Assembly (NCBI RefSeq): GCF_014596085.1
Contig: NZ_JACCJY010000005.1
Coordinates: 124,001-188,000 of the forward strand
Length of the DNA: 64,000 nt
Origin: Azospirillum tabaci
GTDB lineage: Bacteria > Pseudomonadota > Alphaproteobacteria > Azospirillales > Azospirillaceae
Reading direction: 5' to 3'
In this document: positions 29,233 through 41,927 of the stretch, piece by piece
Position numbering within the stretch: the stretch's first letter is position 1
How the letters are laid out: every line of letters starts with the position of its first letter
The notes under the pieces: model-generated
What the model was told of the DNA's origin: nothing
Seen by the model: only the letters and a program-made list of their open reading frames with translations
The model's database searches: none
Made by a program: the position numbers and the translations under genes

Positions 29233-29417
29233 CGGCCGGCGCCGCCGGGCGTGGTGCGGAAGGGAAGGGCCGGAGGGAATGAGACCTGGAAGGGTCTGGC
29301 CGGACAAGGTCCGGAACGGTTCACAACCGGTTTAAGCAGGTGCGGATCGACAGCGGGGGGCCGCTGCGATGCGCGCTATGGGTTTTTATAATGGGGTAAT
29401 GCGGGGGCATCGATCGC

Positions 29418-31379
<1,962 letters not shown>

Positions 31380-31382
31380 GGG

Positions 31383-31410
31383 TTCCGTGCGGCGAATGCG
31401 CCGCACGGAA
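31383..31410 (+). repeat. Perfect 12-bp hairpin just after the rpoD stop
   Basis: TTCCGTGCGGCG (31383-31394), loop AATG, CGCCGCACGGAA (31399-31410). No T-run follows. It stands 3 bp after the stop and 17 bp before the true terminator and may protect the mRNA 3' end. Confidence 0.8.
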
Positions 31411-31427
31411 TGCGGTCGATGGAAAGC

Positions 31428-31451
31428 GGGGGGCCTTCGGGTCCCCCTTTT
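31428..31451 (+). terminator. Rho-independent terminator of rpoD
   Basis: GGGGGGCC (31428-31435), TTCG tetraloop, GGTCCCCC (31440-31447), then TTTT. It ends the yqeY-dnaG-rpoD unit 90 bp before the tRNA gene. Confidence 0.9.
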
Positions 31452-31541
31452 CATTTTGGGCGCCTTCATTTTGGCTGCGGCCTTTATCGAACGGGGTTGC
31501 ATAAGCCCCCGGTTCTGGGCACATTCGGCATCCCTTGGTGG

Positions 31542-31617
31542 GGGCCTGTAGTTCAGCGGTTAGAACGCGCCGCTCATAACGGTGTTGTCGTCGGTTCGAA
31601 TCCGGCCGGGCCCACCA
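31542..31617 (+). tRNA. tRNA with CAU anticodon, probably tRNA-Ile2
   Basis: 76 nt with all stems intact and CCA encoded. The acceptor GGGCCTG pairs with CGGGCCC, D stem GTTC/GAAC, anticodon stem CGCCG/CGGTG with loop CTCATAA, T stem GTCGG/CCGGC. G1-C72 pairing rules out initiator tRNA-Met. The GGGCCTGTAG 5' end resembles alphaproteobacterial tRNA-Ile(CAU), whose C34 is changed to lysidine by TilS to read AUA; elongator tRNA-Met is the alternative. Confidence 0.88.
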
Positions 31618-31776
31618 AGCTTTCCAACGCGTTGCCGCCGCTGTGAATGGGAAAGCGGCCGGTTGGCGGCCTCACGCGGATCCCAACCGAGCGTTGGCAA
31701 CGCCGAGAAGCTGTCCGGAAAGCGGGAATCACCCTAGGTTGCTCTGATCGATCACGATGCGCGCGGGGGCTTCTCC

Positions 31777-34152
31777 ATGGCGACGGTGCAGGAAGCGCTG
31801 GGGCTTGCGGTCGAGTATCATCTCCAGGGTGCACTGACGGAGGCCAGGGAACTTTACGGACGAATCCTCGCCGTCGAGCCGGACCAGCCCCACGCGCTGC
31901 ATCTGTTGGGCGTGCTCGACGGGCAGCAGGGCCGCCCGGTGGAGGCGGTGGCGCGGATTCGTCGCGCCATCGCCAGTGCCCCGGACATCGCCGACTTCCA
32001 CGTCAACTTCGGCAAGCTGGTCCTGGGGATGGGCCGGACGGACGAGGCGGCGGCGCTCCACCGCCGCGCGCTGACGCTGCGCCCCGGCCACCCGGACGCG
32101 CTGGCCGCTCTGGCGCCGCTGCTGGCCGAAGGGCCTCCGACCGACGAGGCCGTGTCGGTGTTCCGGCAAGTGCTGCACTTGAGGCCCGAGGACGGCGGCC
32201 TGTGCTTCTCCCTCGCGCGGATGCTGCGGGCGCGGGGGGAGGAGCGGGAAGCGGCGGAGGCCTATCGCCGTCTCATCACGCTCGACCCGGGTCATGGCGC
32301 GGCCTGCAACAATCTTGGCAACCTCCTGCGCGCCGGCGGTGCCGTGGCGCAGGCGGCGGTTTCCTTCCGCTGCGCCGCGCGGCTCTCGCCCGGCTCGGCG
32401 ATGGTGCTGGTCAATCTCGGCGCGGCGCTCGCCGATCTCGGGCGCACCGAGGCGGCGGTGGTGGCGTTCCGTCGGGCGGTCGCCTGCCAGCCCGACAACG
32501 GCGACGCCTATTTCGGGCTGGGCAGCGCGTCATCCGGGCCTTGCACACCCGACCGTCTGCGGGTGTTGAACCAGGGGCTGCGCGCCGCCCCGCACCATCC
32601 AGGCCTGCTGTACGCCTTGGGTGTGCTCCACGCCGGCCGCGGCGACGACGCTGTCGCCGCCGGCCTTCTGACCCGGGGGGTGGAGGCCGCACCGTGGGAC
32701 GCCGCGTGCCGGATGGCCTTGTGCGTCGCGCAACTTCGCCACGTCTACGCCGACGACGCGGAACTGGCATCCAGACGGACGGCCTACGCGCACCATCTTG
32801 CCGCGCTCGACGGGCTGATCGGCCCCGGTGCTCCGGCCGAGGCGCGGCGGAGCGCCGCGGACCTCGCGGGCTCGCATCTGCCCTTCCTGCTGGCCTATCA
32901 GGGCTTGGACAACCGGGCTTTGCAGGAAACCTACGGCGGCATCATGGCCGGGCTGATGGAAACGCGTCTGGGGAGCCTTATCCCGTCCATCCCGGAGACG
33001 GCCATCCTGGAGACGGCCATCCCGGAAAAGACCCGCCTGGAAACGCCTGGCGCATCGGCCCGACCCCGGGCGGCCCGGACGCGGTTGCGGGTCGGGATCG
33101 TCTCGTCCTACTTCCACGACCATTCGGTATGGCGGGCGATCCTGGCCGGCTGGCTCACCCAGCTCGATCCGGAGCGCTTCACCCTTCTGGGATACCATGT
33201 CACCGGCGAGGAGGACGCCTGCACCGCTCTGGCCGCGTCGCGTTGCGCGGTGTTCCGGCGCGGCCTCGGCACCGTCGAACGCTGGGCGGAGACCGTCGTC
33301 GCCGACAGGCCCGACGCGCTGCTGTTCCCCGAGGTCGGCATGGAGCCGATGACCTATCGGCTCGCGGCGCTCCGCCTCGCGCCGGTGCAGGCTGTGGCCT
33401 GGGGGCACCCCGACACGACGGGGCTTCCCACGCTCGACCATTATCTGTCGGGTGACCTGCTGGAGCCGCCGGATGGAGACGGCTTCTACAGCGAGCGCCT
33501 GCACCGGCTTCCCAACCTCGGTTGCTACGTCGAGCCCACGCGGCGGCCCGTCGCGTCGGTCACGCGCGGGCGGTTCGGCCTGTCCGACGGGGCACCGGCT
33601 TTTCTGTGCAGCCAAAGCCTGTTCAAGTACCTGCCGCAGCACGATCATGTGTTTCCCGCCATCGCCGCCGCCGTGCCGGGAAGCCGGTTCCTCTTTTTCC
33701 GGCACAGCCAATCCACCGTCACCCGCGTCTTTGAAGATCGGCTGGAACGGGCCTTCGCTCTCCAGGGAATCGACAGCCGGGAGCGCTGTGTCTTCGCCGA
33801 TCCGCTCGACCATGACGCGTATCTTGCGACCCTGCGGGTGATGGACGTCTATCTCGACAGCATCGGCTTTTCCGGATTCAACACGGCCTTGCAGGCGGTG
33901 GAGGCGGGGCTTCCGGTGGTTACCCTGCGGGGGGGCTTCATGCGCGGACGGCTTGCCGCCGCCCTGTTGGACCGCCTCGGCATGGCCGATGTGGTCGCCC
34001 AAGGTCCGGACGACTTCGTTGCGGATGCCGTTCGCCTGGGGCTCGACCCCGCGGCGCGGGCCATCCGCAGATCCCGCCAGACCGCCGCTCTTCCCGTCGT
34101 CTATCGTGATCGGGCGACCATCACCGGACTGGAGCGGTTTCTGGCGGGATAG
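31777..34152 (+). CDS. TPR-GT41 (SPINDLY/OGT-like) glycosyltransferase
   Basis: 791 residues. Residues 1-300 are about eight TPR units (for example LYGRILAVEPDQPHALHLLG). A spacer at about 400-430 contains near-repeats of ETAI. The C-terminal half (LRVGIVSSYFHDHSVWRAIL ... QAVAWGHPDTTGLPTLDHYL ... FLCSQSLFKYLPQHDHVFPAI ... VMDVYLDSIGFSGFNTALQAVEAGLPVVTL) is a GT41 domain of the bacterial SPINDLY type. Such proteins may O-glycosylate proteins such as flagellin, or surface glycans; target unknown. Its 3' end overlaps the convergent acetyltransferase gene by 32 bp. Confidence 0.88.
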   Translation: MATVQEALGLAVEYHLQGALTEARELYGRILAVEPDQPHALHLLGVLDGQQGRPVEAVARIRRAIASAPDIADFHVNFGKLVLGMGRTDEAAALHRRALTLRPGHPDALAALAPLLAEGPPTDEAVSVFRQVLHLRPEDGGLCFSLARMLRARGEEREAAEAYRRLITLDPGHGAACNNLGNLLRAGGAVAQAAVSFRCAARLSPGSAMVLVNLGAALADLGRTEAAVVAFRRAVACQPDNGDAYFGLGSASSGPCTPDRLRVLNQGLRAAPHHPGLLYALGVLHAGRGDDAVAAGLLTRGVEAAPWDAACRMALCVAQLRHVYADDAELASRRTAYAHHLAALDGLIGPGAPAEARRSAADLAGSHLPFLLAYQGLDNRALQETYGGIMAGLMETRLGSLIPSIPETAILETAIPEKTRLETPGASARPRAARTRLRVGIVSSYFHDHSVWRAILAGWLTQLDPERFTLLGYHVTGEEDACTALAASRCAVFRRGLGTVERWAETVVADRPDALLFPEVGMEPMTYRLAALRLAPVQAVAWGHPDTTGLPTLDHYLSGDLLEPPDGDGFYSERLHRLPNLGCYVEPTRRPVASVTRGRFGLSDGAPAFLCSQSLFKYLPQHDHVFPAIAAAVPGSRFLFFRHSQSTVTRVFEDRLERAFALQGIDSRERCVFADPLDHDAYLATLRVMDVYLDSIGFSGFNTALQAVEAGLPVVTLRGGFMRGRLAAALLDRLGMADVVAQGPDDFVADAVRLGLDPAARAIRRSRQTAALPVVYRDRATITGLERFLAG

Positions 34153-34627
34153 CCGTGACGGCGGAGGCCGTTCCCTCCGCGGGCGGCCCAAGGTCGCGGC
34201 GCAGGCAGACGGCGCTGCCGGGGCAGAGGCCGGCGAACTGCGCGCTGGCGCGGATGTCCGGCGGTGCCTCGCTCCGTTCCGCACGCGTGAAGCCGATGCG
34301 TTCGAAGAAGTCGGCGGCGCCGATGGTCAGCAGCCACAGCCGCTCCAGGCCGAGCGCCAGGGCTTCGCGGGAGAGCGCGTCCACGACCGCATGGCCATCG
34401 CCCTTGCCGCGGCGGTCCGGCGGCACGACGACCGAGCGGAGGAGGCCGTCGCGCCCATAGACCTCCAAGCCGCCGTAACCCAGGAGCCCATCGGGGTCGT
34501 CGACGCGCCAGAAGCGCCGCCCTGCGTCGGCGATGTCCTGGTTCGGCAAGCCCTCCATGGCGAGAAGAGCCGCGAGAGCCGGCAACTCCCGCTTCGTCAG
34601 CGGCGTGGCCGTCCGTGGTCCCGTCAT
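34121..34627 (-). CDS. GNAT acetyltransferase, ArsN2-like
   Basis: 168 residues from the ATG at 34627 with GGAGGAAG upstream; longer frames run through the tRNA-Arg gene and are rejected. LLAMEGLPNQDI, LGYGGLEVYGRDGLLRSVVVPPDRRGKGDG, LERLWLLTIGAADFFERIGF and the CPGSAVCLRRDL ending match the ArsN2 subgroup linked to arsenic resistance. No ars operon adjoins it. The last 10 codons overlap the end of the GT41 gene on the opposite strand. A ~20-residue extra C-terminal tail suggests the overlap arose by loss of an earlier stop. Confidence 0.75.
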   Translation of the reverse strand: MTGPRTATPLTKRELPALAALLAMEGLPNQDIADAGRRFWRVDDPDGLLGYGGLEVYGRDGLLRSVVVPPDRRGKGDGHAVVDALSREALALGLERLWLLTIGAADFFERIGFTRAERSEAPPDIRASAQFAGLCPGSAVCLRRDLGPPAEGTASAVTAIPPETAPVR

Positions 34628-34760
34628 GACGGCTTCCTCCCCTTCGGTCCGTTCGCGGCGGGTGCGAACACTTCCCGAAAACAAGAATAACGCCGTCGGA
34701 TCGCCTGATCCAACCGCGTTCAGCACAGCATCATGGGAGATTTCTAAGGGAAGAGGAGAG

Positions 34761-34837
34761 TGGCGCGCCCGAAGAGATTCGAACTCCTGACCCCCAGATT
34801 CGTAGTCTGGTGCTCTATCCAGCTGAGCTACGGGCGC
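34761..34837 (-). tRNA. tRNA-Arg(ACG)
   Basis: 77 nt read leftward: acceptor GCGCCCG/CGGGCGC, D arm AGCTCAGCTGGATAGAGC, anticodon stem CCAGA/TCTGG with loop CTACGAA, T arm AGGAG/CTCTT-type with TTCGAAT, discriminator G and encoded CCA. Anticodon ACG, read as ICG after TadA deamination, decodes CGU/CGC/CGA. Confidence 0.95.
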
Positions 34838-35043
34838 TTCTCTCTGCCGCGGCGTCGGCGAGGCCGTCGTCTGCGGTGGCGCGGTTTTTAATCGTGGCGT
34901 GGCCGGAAGGCAACCAAAATCGTCCGGCTCGTGAAATTTTTCCGGCAAGGGGATGTCAGCCCTTTGACGGACTACAGAATGGCGGCGGTTGGGCTTACCT
35001 TGGCGTGGAGAGCGACCAGCCAGAAGGGCATTTGAGAACAGCT

Positions 35044-35541
35044 ATGGGCATGACGTTTCTGAGCCGCGCCGTCATGGGGCCGGTGGGGTTGCTGATGGCG
35101 CTTTCCTTGACGGCGGCGACCGGGGCGGCGCAGGCGGCGGACGACCGGTCCGGCGCCGCGGTCCTGGTGTCCGCGGCCATCGGCAACGAGGTCGTCCAGA
35201 TGGTCGAACTCGGCCCGAAGGTCATCCAGGTGACCGTCAACGACCGGGTCGTCTATGAGGACCGCGAGGGGCGCACCCTGTCCTTCGTGAATGCCTACAA
35301 CATGGAAGGGCGCTGGCTGGTGCTGCTTCAGGAGAGCGTGGACGGCAAATGCGCCGCGCGCTTCCGCGTCCTCGACCTCGGCGGGGCCAAGCCCTCCGTC
35401 TCGCTGCCCTTCGGGACCTGCAGCGACGCGCCGAAGGTGGAGCAGGCCGACCGGACGCTGACCGTTTCGCTGCCGGCGTCCGATGGAAAGAGCACGGCGG
35501 CCTGGAACTACCGGGACGGGATGCTCGTTCGCATGCGCTGA
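35044..35541 (+). CDS. Exported hypothetical protein
   Basis: 165 residues from the ATG at 35044 (another ATG two codons later). A clear signal peptide (LSRAVMGPVGLLMALSLTAATGAAQA) is followed by a ~135-residue beta-rich domain (VQMVELGPKVIQVTVNDRVVYEDREG) with two cysteines (in GKCAARF and GTCSDAP) that may form a disulphide. I do not recognise the family. It lies 23 bp before the PAP2 gene on the same strand, so the two may be co-transcribed. Confidence 0.7.
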   Translation: MGMTFLSRAVMGPVGLLMALSLTAATGAAQAADDRSGAAVLVSAAIGNEVVQMVELGPKVIQVTVNDRVVYEDREGRTLSFVNAYNMEGRWLVLLQESVDGKCAARFRVLDLGGAKPSVSLPFGTCSDAPKVEQADRTLTVSLPASDGKSTAAWNYRDGMLVRMR

Positions 35542-35564
35542 ACGGAAAGGGAGCCGCGAGGACC

Positions 35565-36218
35565 GTGGGACATCTGAACCTCTGGCACGTCAACAAGGCG
35601 ATCTCGCTTCTCGGCAGCACGTCCTTCGTGCTGCCGGTGGCGGGCATCCTGATCGTGATGCTGTGGCGCCGCCATTCGGCGGTCTCGGCGGCACGGTGGC
35701 TGGCCGTGCTGGCCATGCTGATGGGCTCGGTGGCGCTTCTGAAGATCCTGGGGCACGCCTGCGGCATCCGCCTGTTCGACGACCGGCTGACCAGCCCCAG
35801 CGGCCACGCTGCCCTCGCCGCCGCCGTCTATGGGGCGGTCGGGGTGATGGCGGCGCGCTCGCTGGACGGCTGGCGGCGCGGCGTGGTGGTCCTCGGCGCG
35901 CTTGGCCTGGTGGTGGGCGTGGCGGCCTCGCGCATCCTGCTGCGTTACCATTCGGTGACGGAGGTGGTGGTCGGCCTCGTCCTCGGCGGGCTGGCGGTGG
36001 CGGCCTTCGCGCAGAGCTTCAACCGGCTGACCCCGTCCCGCCTGAACCTCAGCCCGCTGGTCCTGGCCCTGGTCGTGCTGTTCGGCGTCGCCACCTACGC
36101 GCTCGGCGATCGCACCAACGCGGAGCCGATGCTGAAGCATTTCGCCTATCTGCTGCGTGAGGAATCCCCGGTCTGCGGCCCGATGCCGCCGCTGAACAGT
36201 TTCCTGGAACGGCTGTAG
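35565..36218 (+). CDS. PAP2-family phosphatase
   Basis: 217 residues from a GTG start. Six hydrophobic segments surround the PAP2 active site: SPSGHAAL (S77-H81) and SRILLRYHS (S122, R123, H129) correspond to phosphatase motifs 2 and 3. The usual first motif KxxxxxxRP is reduced to the region around LFDDRLT. It probably dephosphorylates an undecaprenyl-pyrophosphate or phosphatidate-type lipid at the outer face of the membrane. The C-terminal ~25 residues are extra to the core. Confidence 0.85.
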   Translation: MGHLNLWHVNKAISLLGSTSFVLPVAGILIVMLWRRHSAVSAARWLAVLAMLMGSVALLKILGHACGIRLFDDRLTSPSGHAALAAAVYGAVGVMAARSLDGWRRGVVVLGALGLVVGVAASRILLRYHSVTEVVVGLVLGGLAVAAFAQSFNRLTPSRLNLSPLVLALVVLFGVATYALGDRTNAEPMLKHFAYLLREESPVCGPMPPLNSFLERL

Positions 36219-36404
36219 CGGGTGTTTTCCTTGTTGGATGCGGCCGTGATCCATGGCTGGACTTCCCGGGACTTGGCAATCGGAATGTTTGCCTTGGGGA
36301 GTCGGTTGAGGGTTGAGAGCGGGCTTGCGACGGGGCATGGTGTGGGCTTATACCGACGCCCCCGTTCCTGACCCGTTCTGTTTTTCCGGTATCCTTTCCA
36401 GCCC

Positions 36405-39788
<3,384 letters not shown>

Positions 39789-39896
39789 CCAAACCCTCGG
39801 GATTACCGCCCTTCCCGGTCTGGCCTTCGCCCGCCCGTGGCATAGATCCTTGATGACGAAAGCACTGCGTTCGTTTCCCTTGCAACGGGGAGGGCC

Positions 39897-40436
39897 ATGG
39901 CATCGACGAAGCGGGACACCGCACCCGATCCGGAACGGCTCATCGGCGCGTGGCGCGACGCCGCCGCGGACGCCCGCCGTTGGCGTGACGATCCGGACCG
40001 CGTGGCCGCCCTGAGGGCGGCACGCACCCGGCTGCACCAGCCACCACCACCACCGCCGCGCCCGCCCCAGCGGGTGCTGGCCGACGAGTTGCGCGCCGCC
40101 CGTGCCGCCTGGGAAGAGGGGCAGGGGCTGGACAGCAGCGCCCGCGCCTTGGCCTACGCCAATCTGAAGCGCTGGGAGCCGGGTCTGTTCGGGTACAGCG
40201 AGACGCAGCGGTCCACCGCCGGCAAGATCGCCGCATCGGAAGCCGCGGAGTCGCGACGCGACGAGCAGGAGCGGGCGGAGGCCCAGGCCCTGCTTCGTGC
40301 CTTTCGCCGCGTCCAGGAGCGCGCCCGCGACACCGCCCGCGCCGTGCAGGCCGACCCTCGCGCCCGCGCCATGGCGGCGGATGAGGGGCTGATGCTTCCG
40401 GAGGGCGGCCGGTCCGGCGGTGTGACGGCCCCGTGA
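39897..40436 (+). CDS. Hypothetical protein upstream of the Nth-like gene
   Basis: 179 residues, Arg/Ala-rich, helical, with a poly-proline run near residue 50. No signal peptide, membrane segment or Cys pair. The C-terminal half is a predicted charged helix (ESRRDEQERAEAQALLRAFRRVQERARD). ATG 39897 follows GGGGAGGG. Its stop overlaps the GTG of the glycosylase gene by 4 bp (GTGA), so the two are co-translated. I do not recognise the family; an accessory role in the repair protein's function is possible. Confidence 0.65.
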   Translation: MASTKRDTAPDPERLIGAWRDAAADARRWRDDPDRVAALRAARTRLHQPPPPPPRPPQRVLADELRAARAAWEEGQGLDSSARALAYANLKRWEPGLFGYSETQRSTAGKIAASEAAESRRDEQERAEAQALLRAFRRVQERARDTARAVQADPRARAMAADEGLMLPEGGRSGGVTAP

Positions 40437-41221
40437 GGCGCCGCCTCAAGGCCAACGATGAGCAGGCGTCCTTCGCGCTGTCGCCCCCAGGTTCGTCCGC
40501 CTCGGCTTTGCCGGACGAGAAGCTGCTGGAGATCCACCGCCGGCTCTGTCTGATCTTCGGTTGTCCGATCGCCTATTTCCGCGCGCTCGACCCGCTCAGC
40601 GAGCTGGTGTCCTCGCTGCTGTCGCACCGCACGCGCAACGCGGCGTCCGGTGCGGCCTTCCGCGCCTTGCGGACGCGCTGGGGGGAGGATTGGGCGGCCG
40701 TCCGCGACGCCGATCCGGCGGAGGTGGAAGCGGTCATCGCCGGGGTGACGTGGCCGGAGCAGAAGGCGCCGCGCATCCAGGCGATCCTCCGGCGGATCAC
40801 CGAGCTGCGCGGCGAGCTTTCCCTGGATTTCCTGACGGAGATGACGGTGCCGGAGGCCCGGGCCTGGCTGCAGGGGCTTCCCGGCGTCGGCCCGAAGACC
40901 AGCGCCGCGGTGATGAGCTTCAGCAGCCTGCGCCGTCCCGCTCTGCCGGTGGACAGTCACCACCACCGCGTCGCCGTGCGCACAGGGCTGATCCCGCCCA
41001 GCGTGGCGGTCGGTCCGTCGCACACCGTCCTGGAGGCACGTCTTCCCCCGGAGTGGACGGCCCAGCAGATCTACGACCATCACGAGGTGATGATGCTGCA
41101 CGGGCAGCGGGTCTGCTTCTACCGCAACCCGGCCTGTGAGCGGTGTGTCCTGCTGGAACTGTGCCCGGAGGGGCAGGGGCGGATGGCGGGTGGGCCACCG
41201 CCCCAGGATAGCCGGGGATAA
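40433..41221 (+). CDS. Endonuclease III-like DNA glycosylase (HhH-GPD, 4Fe-4S)
   Basis: 262 residues from a GTG start overlapping the previous stop. The helix-hairpin-helix LPGVGPKTSAAV holds the catalytic Lys K155, and D174 in LPVDSHHHRV is the general base of the GPD family. The iron-sulphur loop has exact spacing C228-x6-C235-x2-C238-x5-C244. These are the residues of Nth-type bifunctional glycosylases for oxidised pyrimidines. The sequence diverges from housekeeping Nth (for example SHHHR instead of the usual DTHVxR), so it may be a paralogue. It is tail-to-tail with a small gene, 4 bp apart. Confidence 0.87.
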   Translation: MRRRLKANDEQASFALSPPGSSASALPDEKLLEIHRRLCLIFGCPIAYFRALDPLSELVSSLLSHRTRNAASGAAFRALRTRWGEDWAAVRDADPAEVEAVIAGVTWPEQKAPRIQAILRRITELRGELSLDFLTEMTVPEARAWLQGLPGVGPKTSAAVMSFSSLRRPALPVDSHHHRVAVRTGLIPPSVAVGPSHTVLEARLPPEWTAQQIYDHHEVMMLHGQRVCFYRNPACERCVLLELCPEGQGRMAGGPPPQDSRG

Positions 41222-41225
41222 GGAG

Positions 41226-41447
41226 TCAGGGGGCCTCGCCTGCCTTCCCCTTGTAGTTTTCGGCCTGACGGCGGTCGTCTTGCAGTTCGCGCGCCATCTC
41301 CTGATCGATCTTCGGGTCGATGGATTTCGCTTCGTCCGCCAAGCTCTTGGCCTTGCGCGTATCGCCCTGGGCCGCCGTCTCTATAGCCTCTTCAGCGAGA
41401 TCGTGGGCTTTGCGGTGCTCGGGACTCTGTTCATGCTTGCCGGTCAT
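41226..41447 (-). CDS. Small hydrophilic protein (MTGKH...), possibly stress-related
   Basis: 73 residues, highly charged and without hydrophobic segments or cysteines: MTGKHEQSPEHRKAHDLAEE, then KAKSLADEAKSIDPKIDQEM. GGAGAC precedes the ATG. Together with the next upstream gene, which also begins MTGK, it forms a two-gene unit behind an EcfG-like promoter at 41770-41795. Small charged proteins of this sort are typical members of alphaproteobacterial general stress regulons. No family assignment. Confidence 0.65.
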   Translation of the reverse strand: MTGKHEQSPEHRKAHDLAEEAIETAAQGDTRKAKSLADEAKSIDPKIDQEMARELQDDRRQAENYKGKAGEAP

Positions 41448-41471
41448 GAATGTCTCCTTGCCGAATGATCG

Positions 41472-41735
41472 TCAATTGATGAGGGAGGGCGGGCGGCGCA
41501 TGCCCGGCAGGGGGGAGGGGTTGCTGCGCTGCGAGCGTTCTCCCGTCGCGGCCTGCTCGGCGGCGTCGAGCATGGCTTCGGCCTGCTTCTGCACGGCGGC
41601 GGCGCGGGCCTGGTCCATGGGGTCGCTGCTTTCCTTCCAGACATAGCCGGCGGCCTGCTCGGCGAGGTCGAGGGTTTCGACCACCTCGTCCATCGTTTCC
41701 TCCAGCGCGGTCACATCGACCTTTTTGCCGGTCAT
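41472..41735 (-). CDS. Small acidic protein (MTGKK...), possibly stress-related
   Basis: 87 residues from the ATG at 41735, which has GGGAGACGACGAA in front. The N-terminal two thirds is an acidic amphipathic helix (VTALEETMDEVVETLDLAEQ); the C-terminus is Arg/Pro-rich. A much longer leftward frame covers the gene but continues antisense into the glucan synthase and is rejected. It is 24 bp upstream of the other MTGK gene. A GGAAC-N17-TGTT promoter lies 35 bp before the start. Confidence 0.65.
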   Translation of the reverse strand: MTGKKVDVTALEETMDEVVETLDLAEQAAGYVWKESSDPMDQARAAAVQKQAEAMLDAAEQAATGERSQRSNPSPLPGMRRPPSLIN

Positions 41736-41769
41736 TTCGTCGTCTCCCGTCGTTGCGGTTGGTGATGCC

Positions 41770-41795
41770 AACAGGAGCGGGACGGCGGCCGTTCC
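41770..41795 (-). promoter_or_regulatory. EcfG-type general-stress promoter
   Basis: On the minus strand GGAAC (41795-41791), 17 bp, TGTT (41773-41770). The alphaproteobacterial EcfG consensus is GGAAC-N16/17-CGTT, so only one base differs. The start codon is 34 bp further, a normal distance. Confidence 0.55.
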
Positions 41796-41927
41796 CAATT
41801 TGGTAATCCGGGCAGTCACCCGTAAAAAATTCGACGCGGGCGCGGGAATAGTTTTTTGCAGCGCACGTTCGTCTGTGTGTCCGGTGGCGCCCGCCACCCA
41901 TCCTACCCAGGCTTGCGAAATCCCCAC

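Noticed and set aside
34628..34948. Upstream extension of the ArsN2-like gene
   Set aside because: It translates the tRNA-Arg gene (PVAQLDRAPDYESGGQEF), a well-known artefact.
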